A stretch of DNA of 64,000 nucleotides, from the NCBI GenBank assembly GCA_002724925.1, contig PBQA01000013.1, positions 248,001 through 312,000 of the forward strand, read 5' to 3'. Shown here piece by piece: positions 18,082 to 27,533 of this stretch. The notes under the pieces are model-generated. The model worked only from the letters and a program-made list of their open reading frames with translations. It was not told the origin of the DNA and did not search any database. Positions within the stretch are counted from its first letter, which is position 1. Each line of letters opens with the position of its first letter. The position numbers and the translations under genes are program-made. This stretch comes from Oceanospirillaceae bacterium (GTDB taxonomy: Bacteria > Pseudomonadota > Gammaproteobacteria > Pseudomonadales > Oceanobacteraceae).

Positions 18082-19458
18082 ATGTTAACGGTGGCTCCTT
18101 ATATTCAGGCTGGAGTGCTTTTTCTGGCCTGGGTCGCTTTCACATTCTGGTGCTATCGACGAGTGATAGCGAGAAGCATTGAGGTAAGGCAGCATACCGA
18201 TGCCGATACTGTTGTCGCTTTTGCCAGTGAGAGTGGCTCCGCTGAGTCACTTTCGCGGCAACTGGTTGAAATGCTGAGAAGTCAGGGAGCTACAGTACTT
18301 CATCAGCCGCTTAATCAGGTGACGCCAGATCGCCTGAGTCAATGTCGCTCTCTTTTTGTAATTGCGAGTACCTACGGGGAAGGGGATGCGCCGGACAATG
18401 GTCGCTTCTTTATTCCTTCGTTGAAAAAAACACTGGCGAGATACCCTGAGCTTGGTTTCTCAATTCTCGGCTTGGGAGATACAAGCTATGAACACTTCTG
18501 TGGCTTCTCCTACGATATAAATACGGTTTTGCTTGAGAGTGACGCTCAGGTGCTGGCGCCCTTGGTTGCCGTTGACCGCAATGACCCCGAAACGATTGCA
18601 TCATGGTTCGCTCAGCTAGCCGACGCTGGACTGATCAGTCGTAATCAACTGGATACTCTTAGGGTTTCGGTTAGAGCGTCAGTAAACCCTCTTTATCCAC
18701 TGATCTTTAAAGAGCGTCGCCAACTTAACCAAGGCAGCCCCGGAGCACCTATATTCGAAGTGAAGTTGGATGCTCAGAACCAGTTTGACTGGCAGGCAGG
18801 CGATATTATTCAACTTCATATAAAAGGCCAGGTGCGCGAATACAGCATCGCCAGTATTCCACAAGAATCGGAAGTGACATTACTGGTGCGTGAGCAGAAT
18901 CATCCTAATGGTACTCTAGGCCTCGGGTCTGGTTGGTTGTGTCATCAGGCGAATAAAAAGGATGCCATTAAGGCGTCGGTGCGTAGTAACCCCTCTTTTC
19001 ATTGCTCAGCAAGTACAGATAAGCTGATATTGGTCGGCAATGGTTCTGGCCTGGCAGGTTTGCGAGCCCACCTGAAAGCCAGAGAATTGTCTGATCAGCA
19101 TGACAACTGGTTAATCTTCGGAGAGCGCTCTCCACTGTTTGACCGCCACTGGGATAAACAGCTGACAGACTGGTGCGACTCCGGGCACCTTACTTATCTT
19201 AACCGAAGTTATTCGCGCGCTGATTCTTCTGAGTTAGTCTCCGTAGCCGGTGATGCAAGTAGGGGCTATGTTCAGGATGTTGTGGCAGATCACAACGAGC
19301 GGCTAAAACGTTGGATTAATGCTGGTGCAACGATTCTTGTCTGTGGTAGCCGTGACGGTATGGCTCAGGATCTGGATCATCAGCTTGCTGCTATTATTGG
19401 GAGTGATCAAGTGGAGGCTTTGACGGCAGCAGGGCGCTACCGTCGGGATGTCTATTGA
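18082..19458 (+). CDS. Membrane-anchored flavodoxin/FAD/NAD(P)H reductase (sulfite-reductase flavoprotein type)
   Basis: 458 residues. One N-terminal transmembrane helix (about 7-26) is followed by a flavodoxin domain with FMN loops (FASESGSAE, STYGEGDAP, LGLGDTSYEHFCGF). Then comes the FAD domain with REYSIAS and the nucleotide-binding end (LILVGNGSGLAGL, ILVCGSRDGMAQDL, terminal GRYRRDVY). This is the diflavin layout of CysJ/P450 reductase, shortened and with a membrane anchor. It starts 3 bases after the DUF4198 stop. Likely role: passing NAD(P)H electrons to the PepSY membrane protein for ferric-complex reduction (inference from the operon). Confidence 0.86.
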   Translation: MLTVAPYIQAGVLFLAWVAFTFWCYRRVIARSIEVRQHTDADTVVAFASESGSAESLSRQLVEMLRSQGATVLHQPLNQVTPDRLSQCRSLFVIASTYGEGDAPDNGRFFIPSLKKTLARYPELGFSILGLGDTSYEHFCGFSYDINTVLLESDAQVLAPLVAVDRNDPETIASWFAQLADAGLISRNQLDTLRVSVRASVNPLYPLIFKERRQLNQGSPGAPIFEVKLDAQNQFDWQAGDIIQLHIKGQVREYSIASIPQESEVTLLVREQNHPNGTLGLGSGWLCHQANKKDAIKASVRSNPSFHCSASTDKLILVGNGSGLAGLRAHLKARELSDQHDNWLIFGERSPLFDRHWDKQLTDWCDSGHLTYLNRSYSRADSSELVSVAGDASRGYVQDVVADHNERLKRWINAGATILVCGSRDGMAQDLDHQLAAIIGSDQVEALTAAGRYRRDVY

Positions 19459-19484
19459 GCTGGTCTTATTGAGCTGGAATGAGT

Positions 19485-21359
19485 TCAGCCAGCTTCGTTT
19501 AATTGTTCAGAGCGGGTAACCTGATTGCGGCCGTTCTCTTTAGACTGATACAGGCAGCTATCTGCCACACCCAACAGTTTCTCTTCAAGGCCCGGCTGTG
19601 ATGGAATAGTGCAGGCCACACCGATACTGATGGTCATGTTTTTGCTTTGTGACCCTTGCGTCACCGTTGTTTTCTCAAACGCTGCTCTGAGCATTTCGCC
19701 GACCTGAGCTGCACGGTCTTCGGTTGTTTTGGGCAACACAACAACGAATTCTTCGCCGCCGTAGCGGGCTGCAAATGCGCCCGGCATGGTGACGACCTTA
19801 CGGATAAGCTGAGCGGCACGTACGAGACACAGATCTCCGAATGCATGGCCGTAGTTGTCGTTGAGCTTTTTAAAGAAGTCGATGTCGACCATCATGACGC
19901 TGATCGGGTGCTGATCCTTATACGATTGCTCATAGTGGTCGCGGAAAACCTGATCAAAGTATCTGCGGTTAAAGAGCTTGGTCAGGCCGTCGGTCACACT
20001 CAATTCTTCAAGCCTGCGGTTGGCTTTCTCGAGAGCAGAAGTCCGCTCTTTTACCTTATTGTCCAGCTCTTGATTCATGGCGACCTGCATATCAAGAAGC
20101 TTGGTCTGAGAATTAATCCTCAGTTCTTTCTCCTGATTCATCTTGTCTGCAAAGGCGATAGAAAGAAGTGAGAGTTCGGCGATGAAGCCGATTGCAAAGG
20201 CATGGTTACCAAGCTCGGTGGCTGGAATCTTGCCGGTCATATCCAGTAGATACCAGCCGATAAATACCAGATGCGCAAACCACGCAATAGTGAACAGGCG
20301 AGCGGACTTCATACCCATGACCCAGCCTTTTATACCGATATACAGAGCACAGACGACACCGAACAGTGCAATCGAATGTCCCAGTTTGACTATCAGGCTA
20401 TATGGCACAGTAAAGCTCGCAATCGACATCACAATGAGTGTAAACAGCATAAGGTAGGCAACAGAGCGGTCTAACACAGAACCGAAGTTCTTCAGGTCGA
20501 TGAACTTGAGTACGAAGGCCATGGCAGTCAGTTGAACAAAGGGCGCCAGGAAGGCGATAACCTGGTTATTAACACCGGGTCTGTCGCCCCAGAAATACTG
20601 CTCACCAAAACCGAACATGGTGGCCTGCATCATACCGGCACAGAGAAGATACAGCACATAAAGAATGTAGGAGCTTTCAGTTAGTGAGAAATATAAAAAC
20701 AGATTGTATAAGGCCATGATGGCGATAATACCCAGGAAGGCACCAGCCCAGAGGTAGAGCAGCTTTTCTTCTTCAGCGGCTTCTTTATAGCTCATCAGGT
20801 CCAGCGGCATCAGCAACGGCCCCGGCGTTGATATCCGGATATATATTTCCTGCTCGTCAGCGCTGGCATCATCCAGAGGGAACCAGAACGTACGTTGATC
20901 AATCGGACGGCTGTCAAAGGGCAGCTGGTCACCTGCTGAAAAATGGCGGATCATTTTACCGCGCTCAAACAGGTAAAAATCGACATAGTCATGATGAGGG
21001 TAATTCAATCGTACAATCGGTTGTCCGAAGGCATCCGAGACCCCAGCGAGACGCACCCTTGCCCAGACTGGTTGGCTGGTTTGCCCGAGGTTGTTGTTGA
21101 TGCTCTGGCGATGGTGCCAGTCGGCTTCGGGGCGAACCAGAATCTCGTCGAGCGTTTCTCCGTTTCGTTCTGAGACAAACTCAAGTAATGGCAAGAGGCT
21201 TATCTTGTCGCCCGTGAAGTGGACGGTTTCGATAGCTTGAGCCCGGTGTACAAGAAGTGCAGCGATCAAAATCGTCAGAGACAGCAGAGCCTGAAGGCAA
21301 TGAACGAAAAGGCTGTGTCGCTGACCGTGCGACTCTGGATGTGTTTTTGGAACTGGCAT
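19485..21359 (-). CDS. 7TMR-DISM diguanylate cyclase (paralog of its neighbour)
   Basis: About 624 residues from the ATG at 21359. The start gives a proper signal sequence (HSLFVHCLQALLSLTILIAA), and longer frames would overlap the neighbouring gene. An N-terminal periplasmic 7TMR-DISM extracellular domain (WARVRLAG, NYPHHDYVDFYLF, SRPIDQRTFWFPL) is followed by seven hydrophobic spans. A short coiled coil precedes a GGDEF domain with the active-site motif ARYGGEEF. The residues before it (MPGA) do not form an RxxD inhibitory site. The protein should make cyclic-di-GMP in response to an external signal. It ends convergently with the flavoreductase. Confidence 0.88.
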   Translation of the reverse strand: MPVPKTHPESHGQRHSLFVHCLQALLSLTILIAALLVHRAQAIETVHFTGDKISLLPLLEFVSERNGETLDEILVRPEADWHHRQSINNNLGQTSQPVWARVRLAGVSDAFGQPIVRLNYPHHDYVDFYLFERGKMIRHFSAGDQLPFDSRPIDQRTFWFPLDDASADEQEIYIRISTPGPLLMPLDLMSYKEAAEEEKLLYLWAGAFLGIIAIMALYNLFLYFSLTESSYILYVLYLLCAGMMQATMFGFGEQYFWGDRPGVNNQVIAFLAPFVQLTAMAFVLKFIDLKNFGSVLDRSVAYLMLFTLIVMSIASFTVPYSLIVKLGHSIALFGVVCALYIGIKGWVMGMKSARLFTIAWFAHLVFIGWYLLDMTGKIPATELGNHAFAIGFIAELSLLSIAFADKMNQEKELRINSQTKLLDMQVAMNQELDNKVKERTSALEKANRRLEELSVTDGLTKLFNRRYFDQVFRDHYEQSYKDQHPISVMMVDIDFFKKLNDNYGHAFGDLCLVRAAQLIRKVVTMPGAFAARYGGEEFVVVLPKTTEDRAAQVGEMLRAAFEKTTVTQGSQSKNMTISIGVACTIPSQPGLEEKLLGVADSCLYQSKENGRNQVTRSEQLNEAG

Positions 21360-21426
21360 TCCGGACCCTGTACTTCCCCGAATATTATCTATTAAACCTA
21401 GTTCAGATTGGGGCAGAGTCAACGGC

Positions 21427-23298
21427 TCAGGACCCAGTGTTACGCAGGAATGCGACCTGGTTCCGACCATTGCGTTTTGCTGTGTAAAGCAGGCTGTCTG
21501 CGGCTTGCAGAAGCTTTTCCCAGGCTGAGCGGTCGACGGGCTGCTCGACAGTCAGGCCAACACTGATTGTCATTATCTTCTCATTGGCGCCATCTGTGAC
21601 TACGTGGCGTGCAAAGGCCAAACGTAAAGCCTCTGCTTTGTTCTGCGCTTCTTCTGGGCTGGCATCGGGCAGAATCACGACAAACTCTTCGCCACCGTAG
21701 CGCGCACAGATCGCTTCCTGACCGGCGACCACATTGCGGATCAGACGGCCGGCATCAATCAGGCACAAGTCTCCGAACCTGTGACCGAAGTTATCGTTCA
21801 GTTGCTTAAAGTGATCAATATCAATCATAAGCACAGCCAGTGGCTTACCGTCCCGGCAAGCCTGAAGGTAGGCTTTCTCGTAGAGTTCGTCGAAATGACG
21901 GCGATTGAATAACCCTGTCAGTCCGTCGGTTGTGCTCAGTATTTCAAGACGTCGGTTAGCTTCTTCCAGCTCACTGGTTCTTAAACGGACTTTCTCTTCG
22001 AGTTCCGCATTCATAGCTACCTGAACATCCATGAGTTTGCTCTGGCTCCGCAACCTTAATTCACGCTCATGATTGATCCGGTCCGCGAATGCGATAGATA
22101 GCAACGCCAGTTCTATGACCGAACCGAATGCCAGAATGTGCTCGCCAAATGGGCTGGTGGGCAGGATGGAAGCAAGCTCAAGTAGGTACCATGCTATGAA
22201 TATAAGGTAGATAAACCATGCCATGGCGAACAAACGGGCATACGGAACCTTCTTACGCCAGCCGACGATACCGATGTAAAGACCGCAGCTGACACTGACG
22301 GCACCGGTAATGTTCACCACTGTCAGGAAGCTTGCGTACTCCATAAACGGAGCGCCGGTTACCAGCAACCAGGAATAGATAAGAAGAACAGTTCCTGCGA
22401 TCCTGTCAAACCGACCGAAGTTTTCGTATAGACGAATAAACCGGATAACGAAGGCAACAGCGGTGCCTTGCATCAGTGCGCTGCTCAAAGCCACGGCAAA
22501 GTTATTGTCGAACAAAGTACTCTCTGGCCAGAAATACTGATAGCCAAGGCCCTGTAGTGTCAGTTGATGCAAGCCAACACTGGCCATGTAAACCAAGTAG
22601 TAAATGTAGGCAGTGTCGCGCAGAGATCCTGAAATAAACGCATTATAGGCGAACATAATCAGCAGGATGCCGAAATAGATACCCAGAGCCATCGAGCTGT
22701 TTCGGTCCTGTATTTTATTTTCACTGCCGGTAATCAGACTGAAAGGTATCAGTAATGGACCGGGTGTGCTGATACGGAAGAAAATCTGAGCACTGTCCGC
22801 AGCATTGAGTTTCTCGAGAGGAAACAGATAGGTGCGTTGATCAATCGGACGTGAATCGAAACCCCGTTGGTCGCCGGTGTAGAAACTCTGAACTACGGTT
22901 TCGCCACTGACCAGAAATACGTCCACAAAATCATAATGTGGGTAATCTAGCAGAAGATATGCGCTGTCTGCGCGCAGGTTACCTGTATCCTGCAAATCGA
23001 GTCGGAACCAGGTTGTTCCGTAATCCCGCCCGAGGCTGCGACTGCTTTCGGGCAGCTCTGACCATCGATCATCGGCGATAGTCATGACGTCTGACAGATT
23101 ATCCTCGCCCTCGTCGGGTCGGACCTGAACTGCGTATCTGGCGAGAGGAATCTCGTCAGTCAATGAGGTTAGGCTGAGACTTGGAACACCGCTGGCCTGA
23201 GCCGTTGCTACAAACATCATAAGCAGACAGGCAACAACCAACCCAGCGCCTGTCGACACTGTGTTAAGAAATCCCCGTATGACGTTTGAACCAGGCAC
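21427..23298 (-). CDS. 7TMR-DISM diguanylate cyclase
   Basis: 623 residues: signal peptide, 7TMR-DISM extracellular domain (WFRLDLQD, LDYPHYDFVDVFLV, SRPIDQRTYLFPL), seven membrane spans, coiled coil and a GGDEF domain with ARYGGEEF intact. It is strongly similar along its length to the protein encoded directly downstream, which starts 67 bases after this stop; the pair is a tandem duplication. The position of the RxxD product-inhibition site reads GQEA, so it is absent. Predicted to synthesise cyclic-di-GMP. Its ligand is unknown; DISM domains often bind carbohydrate-like or small periplasmic ligands. Confidence 0.88.
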   Translation of the reverse strand: MPGSNVIRGFLNTVSTGAGLVVACLLMMFVATAQASGVPSLSLTSLTDEIPLARYAVQVRPDEGEDNLSDVMTIADDRWSELPESSRSLGRDYGTTWFRLDLQDTGNLRADSAYLLLDYPHYDFVDVFLVSGETVVQSFYTGDQRGFDSRPIDQRTYLFPLEKLNAADSAQIFFRISTPGPLLIPFSLITGSENKIQDRNSSMALGIYFGILLIMFAYNAFISGSLRDTAYIYYLVYMASVGLHQLTLQGLGYQYFWPESTLFDNNFAVALSSALMQGTAVAFVIRFIRLYENFGRFDRIAGTVLLIYSWLLVTGAPFMEYASFLTVVNITGAVSVSCGLYIGIVGWRKKVPYARLFAMAWFIYLIFIAWYLLELASILPTSPFGEHILAFGSVIELALLSIAFADRINHERELRLRSQSKLMDVQVAMNAELEEKVRLRTSELEEANRRLEILSTTDGLTGLFNRRHFDELYEKAYLQACRDGKPLAVLMIDIDHFKQLNDNFGHRFGDLCLIDAGRLIRNVVAGQEAICARYGGEEFVVILPDASPEEAQNKAEALRLAFARHVVTDGANEKIMTISVGLTVEQPVDRSAWEKLLQAADSLLYTAKRNGRNQVAFLRNTGS

Positions 23299-23620
23299 TT
23301 AGACGTGCTCCTTATTGTTTGATCCTGAAGTGTCGCCGTTAGACACCCCAGTACAGACTCCAGAATAGCCTTAACAAGCCGTCGAGTTGTACATACAAGT
23401 CACAAACTGACCTTTCGAATGGATAATTTACTTTTCATTGACGGGTGTCTATCGGATCGCGTCATGATAGCCGTGGAGAACGGAGCCGGATGGAGATAGT
23501 GAGAGTTCAGTGAGAACGAGATAGGTACATATCATGCTCTGATACGGAGAGGGCGAAGCCTGACTATCGAATCTCATTTATGAGCGACTAGGATCGGTAA
23601 TCAGGCGGTTTTTATAGAGG
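23299..23620. other. Intergenic stretch without a recognisable gene
   Basis: About 320 bases between the diguanylate cyclase start and the end of tauE. I see no convincing open frame, tRNA or terminator. A short hairpin (GTGTC...GACAC, near 23331-23345) lies in the likely 5' region of the cyclase gene. Confidence 0.5.
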
Positions 23621-24451
23621 CTACAGGAAAAGCTGTAACAACATACGTACCCCGGTCAACAGCAGAACAACGGCAAAGATCTTTTTAAGCAAACCCGCAT
23701 CAAGTGATGAGGCGAGTCGGGCTCCTACCGGGGCGAACAGTACGGTTAATGGCACTATGCAGATAAAGCCGATCAGGTTGACTAAGCCAAAGGTGCCAAC
23801 GGGTGCATCCTCTGGGGTAACACCTAATAAAAGCATCATCAGTGCACCCGGCAGAGAAATAATCAGCCCAATCGCTGCTGCCGTGCCAACCGCTTTATGG
23901 GCAGGATAGTTAAACAGAGTCAGCAGAGGCACCGATAATGTGCCACCGCCGATGCCAACCATCGCACTGAAGAAACCGATCGACGATCCCATGGCGGCCT
24001 GGCCCCCAGAACTGGGTAACTCCGCAAACAATGCGGGCTTTCCAGTTCTGAACAGCATATTCAGTGCCGCAAGTGTTGCAATGATACCGAACAGGATGGT
24101 CAGCCAGTCGCCGTCTGCACGTGTGACCAGCCAGCTTCCGGCGAGAACGCCCACCAGGATAAAAAGACTCCAGCGCTTGAACAGATCACTATCGACATTT
24201 CCAAGCCGATGATGGGAACGTATTGAGCTTATAGAAGTTGGAATAATGGTTGCGAGTGAGGTGGCCGTCGCGACTAACATGGCTGAGTCGGCAGATACGC
24301 CAAACCCCTGAAACAAGAAATACAGGACAGGCACAATCACAATACCGCCACCGACACCCAGCAGGCCTGCGAGAAGTCCGGCAGATATCCCTGTTACTAT
24401 CAATGCAAAAATGGTCATCAGGTGAACTGACATAAATTCAATGATATCCAT
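23621..24451 (-). CDS. TauE/SafE-family membrane permease
   Basis: 276 residues, almost entirely hydrophobic, about eight membrane spans. The two internal repeats of the TauE/SafE family are visible as GLLAGLLGVGGGIVIVPVL and GFFSAMVGIGGGTLSVPLL. These permeases export sulfite, sulfonates or related organosulfur anions (family knowledge). It starts 2 bases after the methionine-synthase stop, so it belongs to the methionine operon and may move a sulfur compound linked to that pathway (inference). Confidence 0.87.
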   Translation of the reverse strand: MDIIEFMSVHLMTIFALIVTGISAGLLAGLLGVGGGIVIVPVLYFLFQGFGVSADSAMLVATATSLATIIPTSISSIRSHHRLGNVDSDLFKRWSLFILVGVLAGSWLVTRADGDWLTILFGIIATLAALNMLFRTGKPALFAELPSSGGQAAMGSSIGFFSAMVGIGGGTLSVPLLTLFNYPAHKAVGTAAAIGLIISLPGALMMLLLGVTPEDAPVGTFGLVNLIGFICIVPLTVLFAPVGARLASSLDAGLLKKIFAVVLLLTGVRMLLQLFL

Positions 24452-24453
24452 GG

Positions 24454-25482
24454 TTAATCTGCCAGCTCCTTGCGAATAATCTCAGCGCCAGCCGCCAGAG
24501 CCTGCAACTTCTGACGTGCAATCTCCCGTGAAAGAGGGGCCATACCACAGTTAGTGGAAGGGTAAATCTTATCGGCATCTGCGTATTTCAGTGCTTCACG
24601 AAGCGTTGCCGCGACTTCTTCTGGCGTTTCAATCGTATCGCTTGCCACGTCGATGGCACCCACCATAATCTTCTTACCTTTAAGTAGACTCAGGACTTCC
24701 ATCGGTACGCGGCCGTTGTGGCATTCAAGTGAAACAATATTAATGCTGGATTTCTGAATTGCGGGAAACGTTGTTTCGTAATGACGCCACTCAGCGCCGA
24801 GTGTCTTCTTCCAGTCGGTATTTGCTTTTATGCCGTAGCCATAACAGATATGCACAGCGGTCTCACAGGTCAGACCTTCTGTCGCTCTTTCCAGAGCTTC
24901 GATACCCCAGTCATTCACCTCATCGAGGAATACATTAAAAGCCGGTTCATCAAACTGAATAATATTAACGCCTGCGGCTTGTAATTCTCGGGCTTCTTCG
25001 TTCAAAGCTTTGGCGAACTCGAATGCGAGTGTTTTACGGTCCTGATAGTAATCGTCATAGAGGGTATCAACCATGGTCATAGGTCCGGGCAGAGCCCATT
25101 TAATCGGTTGATCTGTTTGAGTACGCAGAAATTTAGCGTCTTCAACAAATACCGACTTCTGACGACTGACCGGGCCGATAACTCCGGGGACGCTGGCGTC
25201 GTAGCGGTCACGGATGCGCACCGTTTTCTTATTCTCAAAATCGACGCCGCTGAGGTGCTCAATAAAGGTGGTCACGAAGTGCTGGCGCGTCTGTTCTCCA
25301 TCACTGACGATATCGATACCAGACGTCAGTTGTTCCTGAAGGGAAATGCGCAGTGCATCCCGCTTCCCGTCTACTAATGCCTGGCCTTCGAGCTTCCACG
25401 GAGACCAGAGTGTCTCTGGCTCAGCCAGCCATAAGGGTTTTGGCAGGCTGCCTGCTGTTGAGGTTGGAAATAGCTTTTTCAT
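24454..25482 (-). CDS. mesD: MetE-like methionine synthase, short form (MesD-like)
   Basis: 342 residues, equal to only the catalytic C-terminal half of cobalamin-independent MetE (about 750 residues). Zinc-site candidates are visible: H211 and C213 (AVHICYGYG), E253 (SLECHNG) and C312 (STNCGMAP). SDGEQTR and FDEPAF also match the MetE core. The adjacent DUF1852 gene identifies it with the folate-independent, oxygen-requiring MesD class, which needs MesX, rather than a classical MetE (established pairing, recalled from work on folate-independent methionine synthases). The product would be methionine from homocysteine; the methyl donor of MesD is not settled as far as I know. It lies in an operon of MetR, MesX, MesD and TauE. 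Confidence 0.85.
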   Translation of the reverse strand: MKKLFPTSTAGSLPKPLWLAEPETLWSPWKLEGQALVDGKRDALRISLQEQLTSGIDIVSDGEQTRQHFVTTFIEHLSGVDFENKKTVRIRDRYDASVPGVIGPVSRQKSVFVEDAKFLRTQTDQPIKWALPGPMTMVDTLYDDYYQDRKTLAFEFAKALNEEARELQAAGVNIIQFDEPAFNVFLDEVNDWGIEALERATEGLTCETAVHICYGYGIKANTDWKKTLGAEWRHYETTFPAIQKSSINIVSLECHNGRVPMEVLSLLKGKKIMVGAIDVASDTIETPEEVAATLREALKYADADKIYPSTNCGMAPLSREIARQKLQALAAGAEIIRKELAD

Positions 25483-25512
25483 CGTATGCTCAATCTGAAT
25501 ATCGGTAACTGT

Positions 25513-26487
25513 TTAAGCGAAATCGGCCGACCACTTTTCAAGGATTTTCTGGTACGGCTTAATGAAGTTTTCTTCGGCAAACTTGCCCTGTTTAATTGCC
25601 AGCTGGCTTCGCTCGACACGGTCATAAACGACCTGTGTCACTGAGTGATCTGTATGCGAAAGATCGGGTTGATACTCGTATCCAGCGACTGAGTTGGCGT
25701 TATAGATTTCTGGTCGATAGATCTTCTGGAAAGTTTCCATGGTGCTGATCGTGCTGATCAGTTCAAGATTGGTATAGTCTGTTAACAGATCACCGATAAA
25801 ATAGAACGCCAGCGGAGCGACACTGTCTGGCGGCATAAAATAGCGGACGTCGAAGCCCATCTTGCGGAAGTACTGTTCTGTCAGCGAAGTTTCATTAGGA
25901 GTGTATTCAACTCCAAGAACCGGGTGCTGGTTTTCAGTGCGGTGATACGTTTTGGTGTCTGAAACACTGAGGCAGACAACCGGTAATTTGCTGAAATTCT
26001 TTCTGTACGTGTCGGACTTAAGAAAGTCTTTAAATAGCTTGCCGTGCAGTTCGCCAAAATCTTCGGGAATACTGAATTGTTTCTGCCCAGCATTGTATTC
26101 ACGAAGCAGTACGCTGAAATCATAGTCGCGCACGTACGATGAAAAATTATTACCGACGATCCCTTCGATACGCTTATTGGTCTTACGATCGATAATATTG
26201 GTTTTGAGTATCTCAATGGACGGGAAGCCGTCACCATTGCCTTCAATGTCGATATCGACTGAAATGATCTCAAGCTCCAGCGAATAGCGATCACCACGCG
26301 CGTTATCCCAGGGGGCAAGCGCATTGAAGCGGCGGTCGATCATTCGTAAAGCACTGCGCAGATTCTGTTCGCGTTGCTCGCCGCGCGCCAGGTTTGCGAA
26401 GTTTGTGGTGGCGCGAGTGGCGTCTGAAGGTTCGTAATGCTCGTCAAAGATGACGCGCCGTATCGTGTATGAAAAGCCACTACTCAT
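25513..26487 (-). CDS. mesX: DUF1852 protein, MesX-like partner of the methionine synthase
   Basis: 324 residues, soluble, no signal peptide. It carries the DUF1852 features: N-terminal FSYTIRRVIFDEHYEPSD, EQNLRSALRMIDRRFN and the C-terminal FIKPYQKILEKWSADF. DUF1852 proteins are encoded next to MesD and were shown to be needed for its methionine synthesis; the mechanism is unknown to me. It starts 110 bases after metR on the same strand, with GGGAG about 10 bases before the ATG, and ends 30 bases before mesD. Confidence 0.82.
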   Translation of the reverse strand: MSSGFSYTIRRVIFDEHYEPSDATRATTNFANLARGEQREQNLRSALRMIDRRFNALAPWDNARGDRYSLELEIISVDIDIEGNGDGFPSIEILKTNIIDRKTNKRIEGIVGNNFSSYVRDYDFSVLLREYNAGQKQFSIPEDFGELHGKLFKDFLKSDTYRKNFSKLPVVCLSVSDTKTYHRTENQHPVLGVEYTPNETSLTEQYFRKMGFDVRYFMPPDSVAPLAFYFIGDLLTDYTNLELISTISTMETFQKIYRPEIYNANSVAGYEYQPDLSHTDHSVTQVVYDRVERSQLAIKQGKFAEENFIKPYQKILEKWSADFA

Positions 26488-26544
26488 GACTGCGGATCTC
26501 CCGTTTCCTGAATTAAGTCGAATCAGGGAGACGTTTTACGCGCC

Positions 26545-26580
26545 TTCATGCATGAATAAAATTGATTTTATATAATCAAT
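26545..26580. promoter_or_regulatory. Palindromes in the mesX promoter region
   Basis: Two perfect inverted repeats abut here: TTCATGCATGAA (26545-26556) and ATTGATT-N6-AATCAAT (26561-26580). They are joined by TGAATAAAA (26553-26561), a 9-mer that recurs in the metR upstream region. They lie 58-93 bases upstream of the mesX start. A LysR/MetR operator is plausible; the classical MetR TGAA-N5-TTCA form is not exactly present. Confidence 0.45.
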
Positions 26581-26597
26581 GTATGAGTAAAAATAAT

Positions 26598-27515
26598 CTA
26601 AAGGTTGGCGGGGCTGAGATTGGTGGCTGGATGCTCATAAGCTTTAGCGAGATCGATAAAGGCTTTGAGGTAGCCTGTATCTTCGTCGCCATCCCGGGTG
26701 CCCAGGTAAATCTGTTTGGCGATGCCATGCTCGCCAAGCCGCACAACATCCAGTGGTAATTTCTGGCAATACTCTTCAGCAAGCCATCGCGGTAGTGCCG
26801 CAACGCCACGGTGGCAAGCGACCATCTGCAGCATGATCTCAGTGGTTTCACTGGTCTTGTGTTGCTTAGGGACGACCCCCGCAGGCGTCAGAAACTGAGA
26901 GTAGATATCCAGGCGATCGGTGGCGACCGGGTAGGTCAGCAATACTTCATTGCGCAAGTCTTCTGGCTCAGCGAATGGCTGACTCGTGAGCGTGTGATCT
27001 TTGGGCACCACAAGTACCTGTTCGTAATCGAACACAGGAGTAAAGCTCAGGTTGCTCTTATAAAAAGGATCAGGCGTCACCAGAAGGTCGATTTCATAGT
27101 CCAGCAGCGCGCCAACACCGCCGAACTGAAATTTCTGTTTTACATCAACATCGACATCGGGCCAGGTATCCAGAAATGGCGATACGATTTTCAGCAGCCA
27201 TTGGTAGCAGGGGTGGCATTCCATCCCGACACGTAGCGTCCCACGTTCACCCTGCGCCATCTGTTTCAGTTTATCTTCTGCATGAAAGAGCAGAGGCAGC
27301 ACCCGGTTAGCAATGTTAAGCAAGTAGCGGCCGGCTTGAGTTAGTCTCAAACTGCGGCCCTCGCGCAGCCAGACAGGCGTTCCCAGATTGTCTTCGAGCT
27401 TGCGTACCGTATGACTGAGAGCGGACTGAGTAACGCACAGCTCTCTGGCAGCGGCGGTCAGTGAGCCATGCTCTTCAACGGCTTGAATGATTCTGAGATG
27501 ACTGCGTTCGATCAT
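26598..27515 (-). CDS. metR: LysR-family regulator, MetR-like
   Basis: 305 residues. The N-terminal helix-turn-helix reads GSLTAAARELCVTQSALSHTV. The effector domain has strong MetR landmarks: GMECHPCYQWL, FDYEQVLVVPKDH, LLTYPVATDRLDIYSQFLTPAGV, QMVACHRGVAALPRW. MetR activates methionine-synthesis genes with homocysteine as co-regulator in enteric bacteria (family knowledge). It is upstream of and co-directional with mesX, and divergent from the reductase gene at 27659, so it may control both sides. Confidence 0.9.
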   Translation of the reverse strand: MIERSHLRIIQAVEEHGSLTAAARELCVTQSALSHTVRKLEDNLGTPVWLREGRSLRLTQAGRYLLNIANRVLPLLFHAEDKLKQMAQGERGTLRVGMECHPCYQWLLKIVSPFLDTWPDVDVDVKQKFQFGGVGALLDYEIDLLVTPDPFYKSNLSFTPVFDYEQVLVVPKDHTLTSQPFAEPEDLRNEVLLTYPVATDRLDIYSQFLTPAGVVPKQHKTSETTEIMLQMVACHRGVAALPRWLAEEYCQKLPLDVVRLGEHGIAKQIYLGTRDGDEDTGYLKAFIDLAKAYEHPATNLSPANL

Positions 27516-27533
27516 GGCTTATCCAACTGTTGA

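Noticed and set aside
19451-19480. Short direct repeat TTATTGAGCTGG at the flavoreductase end
   Set aside because: Two copies over 25 bases; too short to interpret and not near any control site.
26488-26597. SAM or cobalamin riboswitch before mesX
   Set aside because: The 110-base gap is too short and lacks the conserved cores; it shows protein-operator-like palindromes instead.
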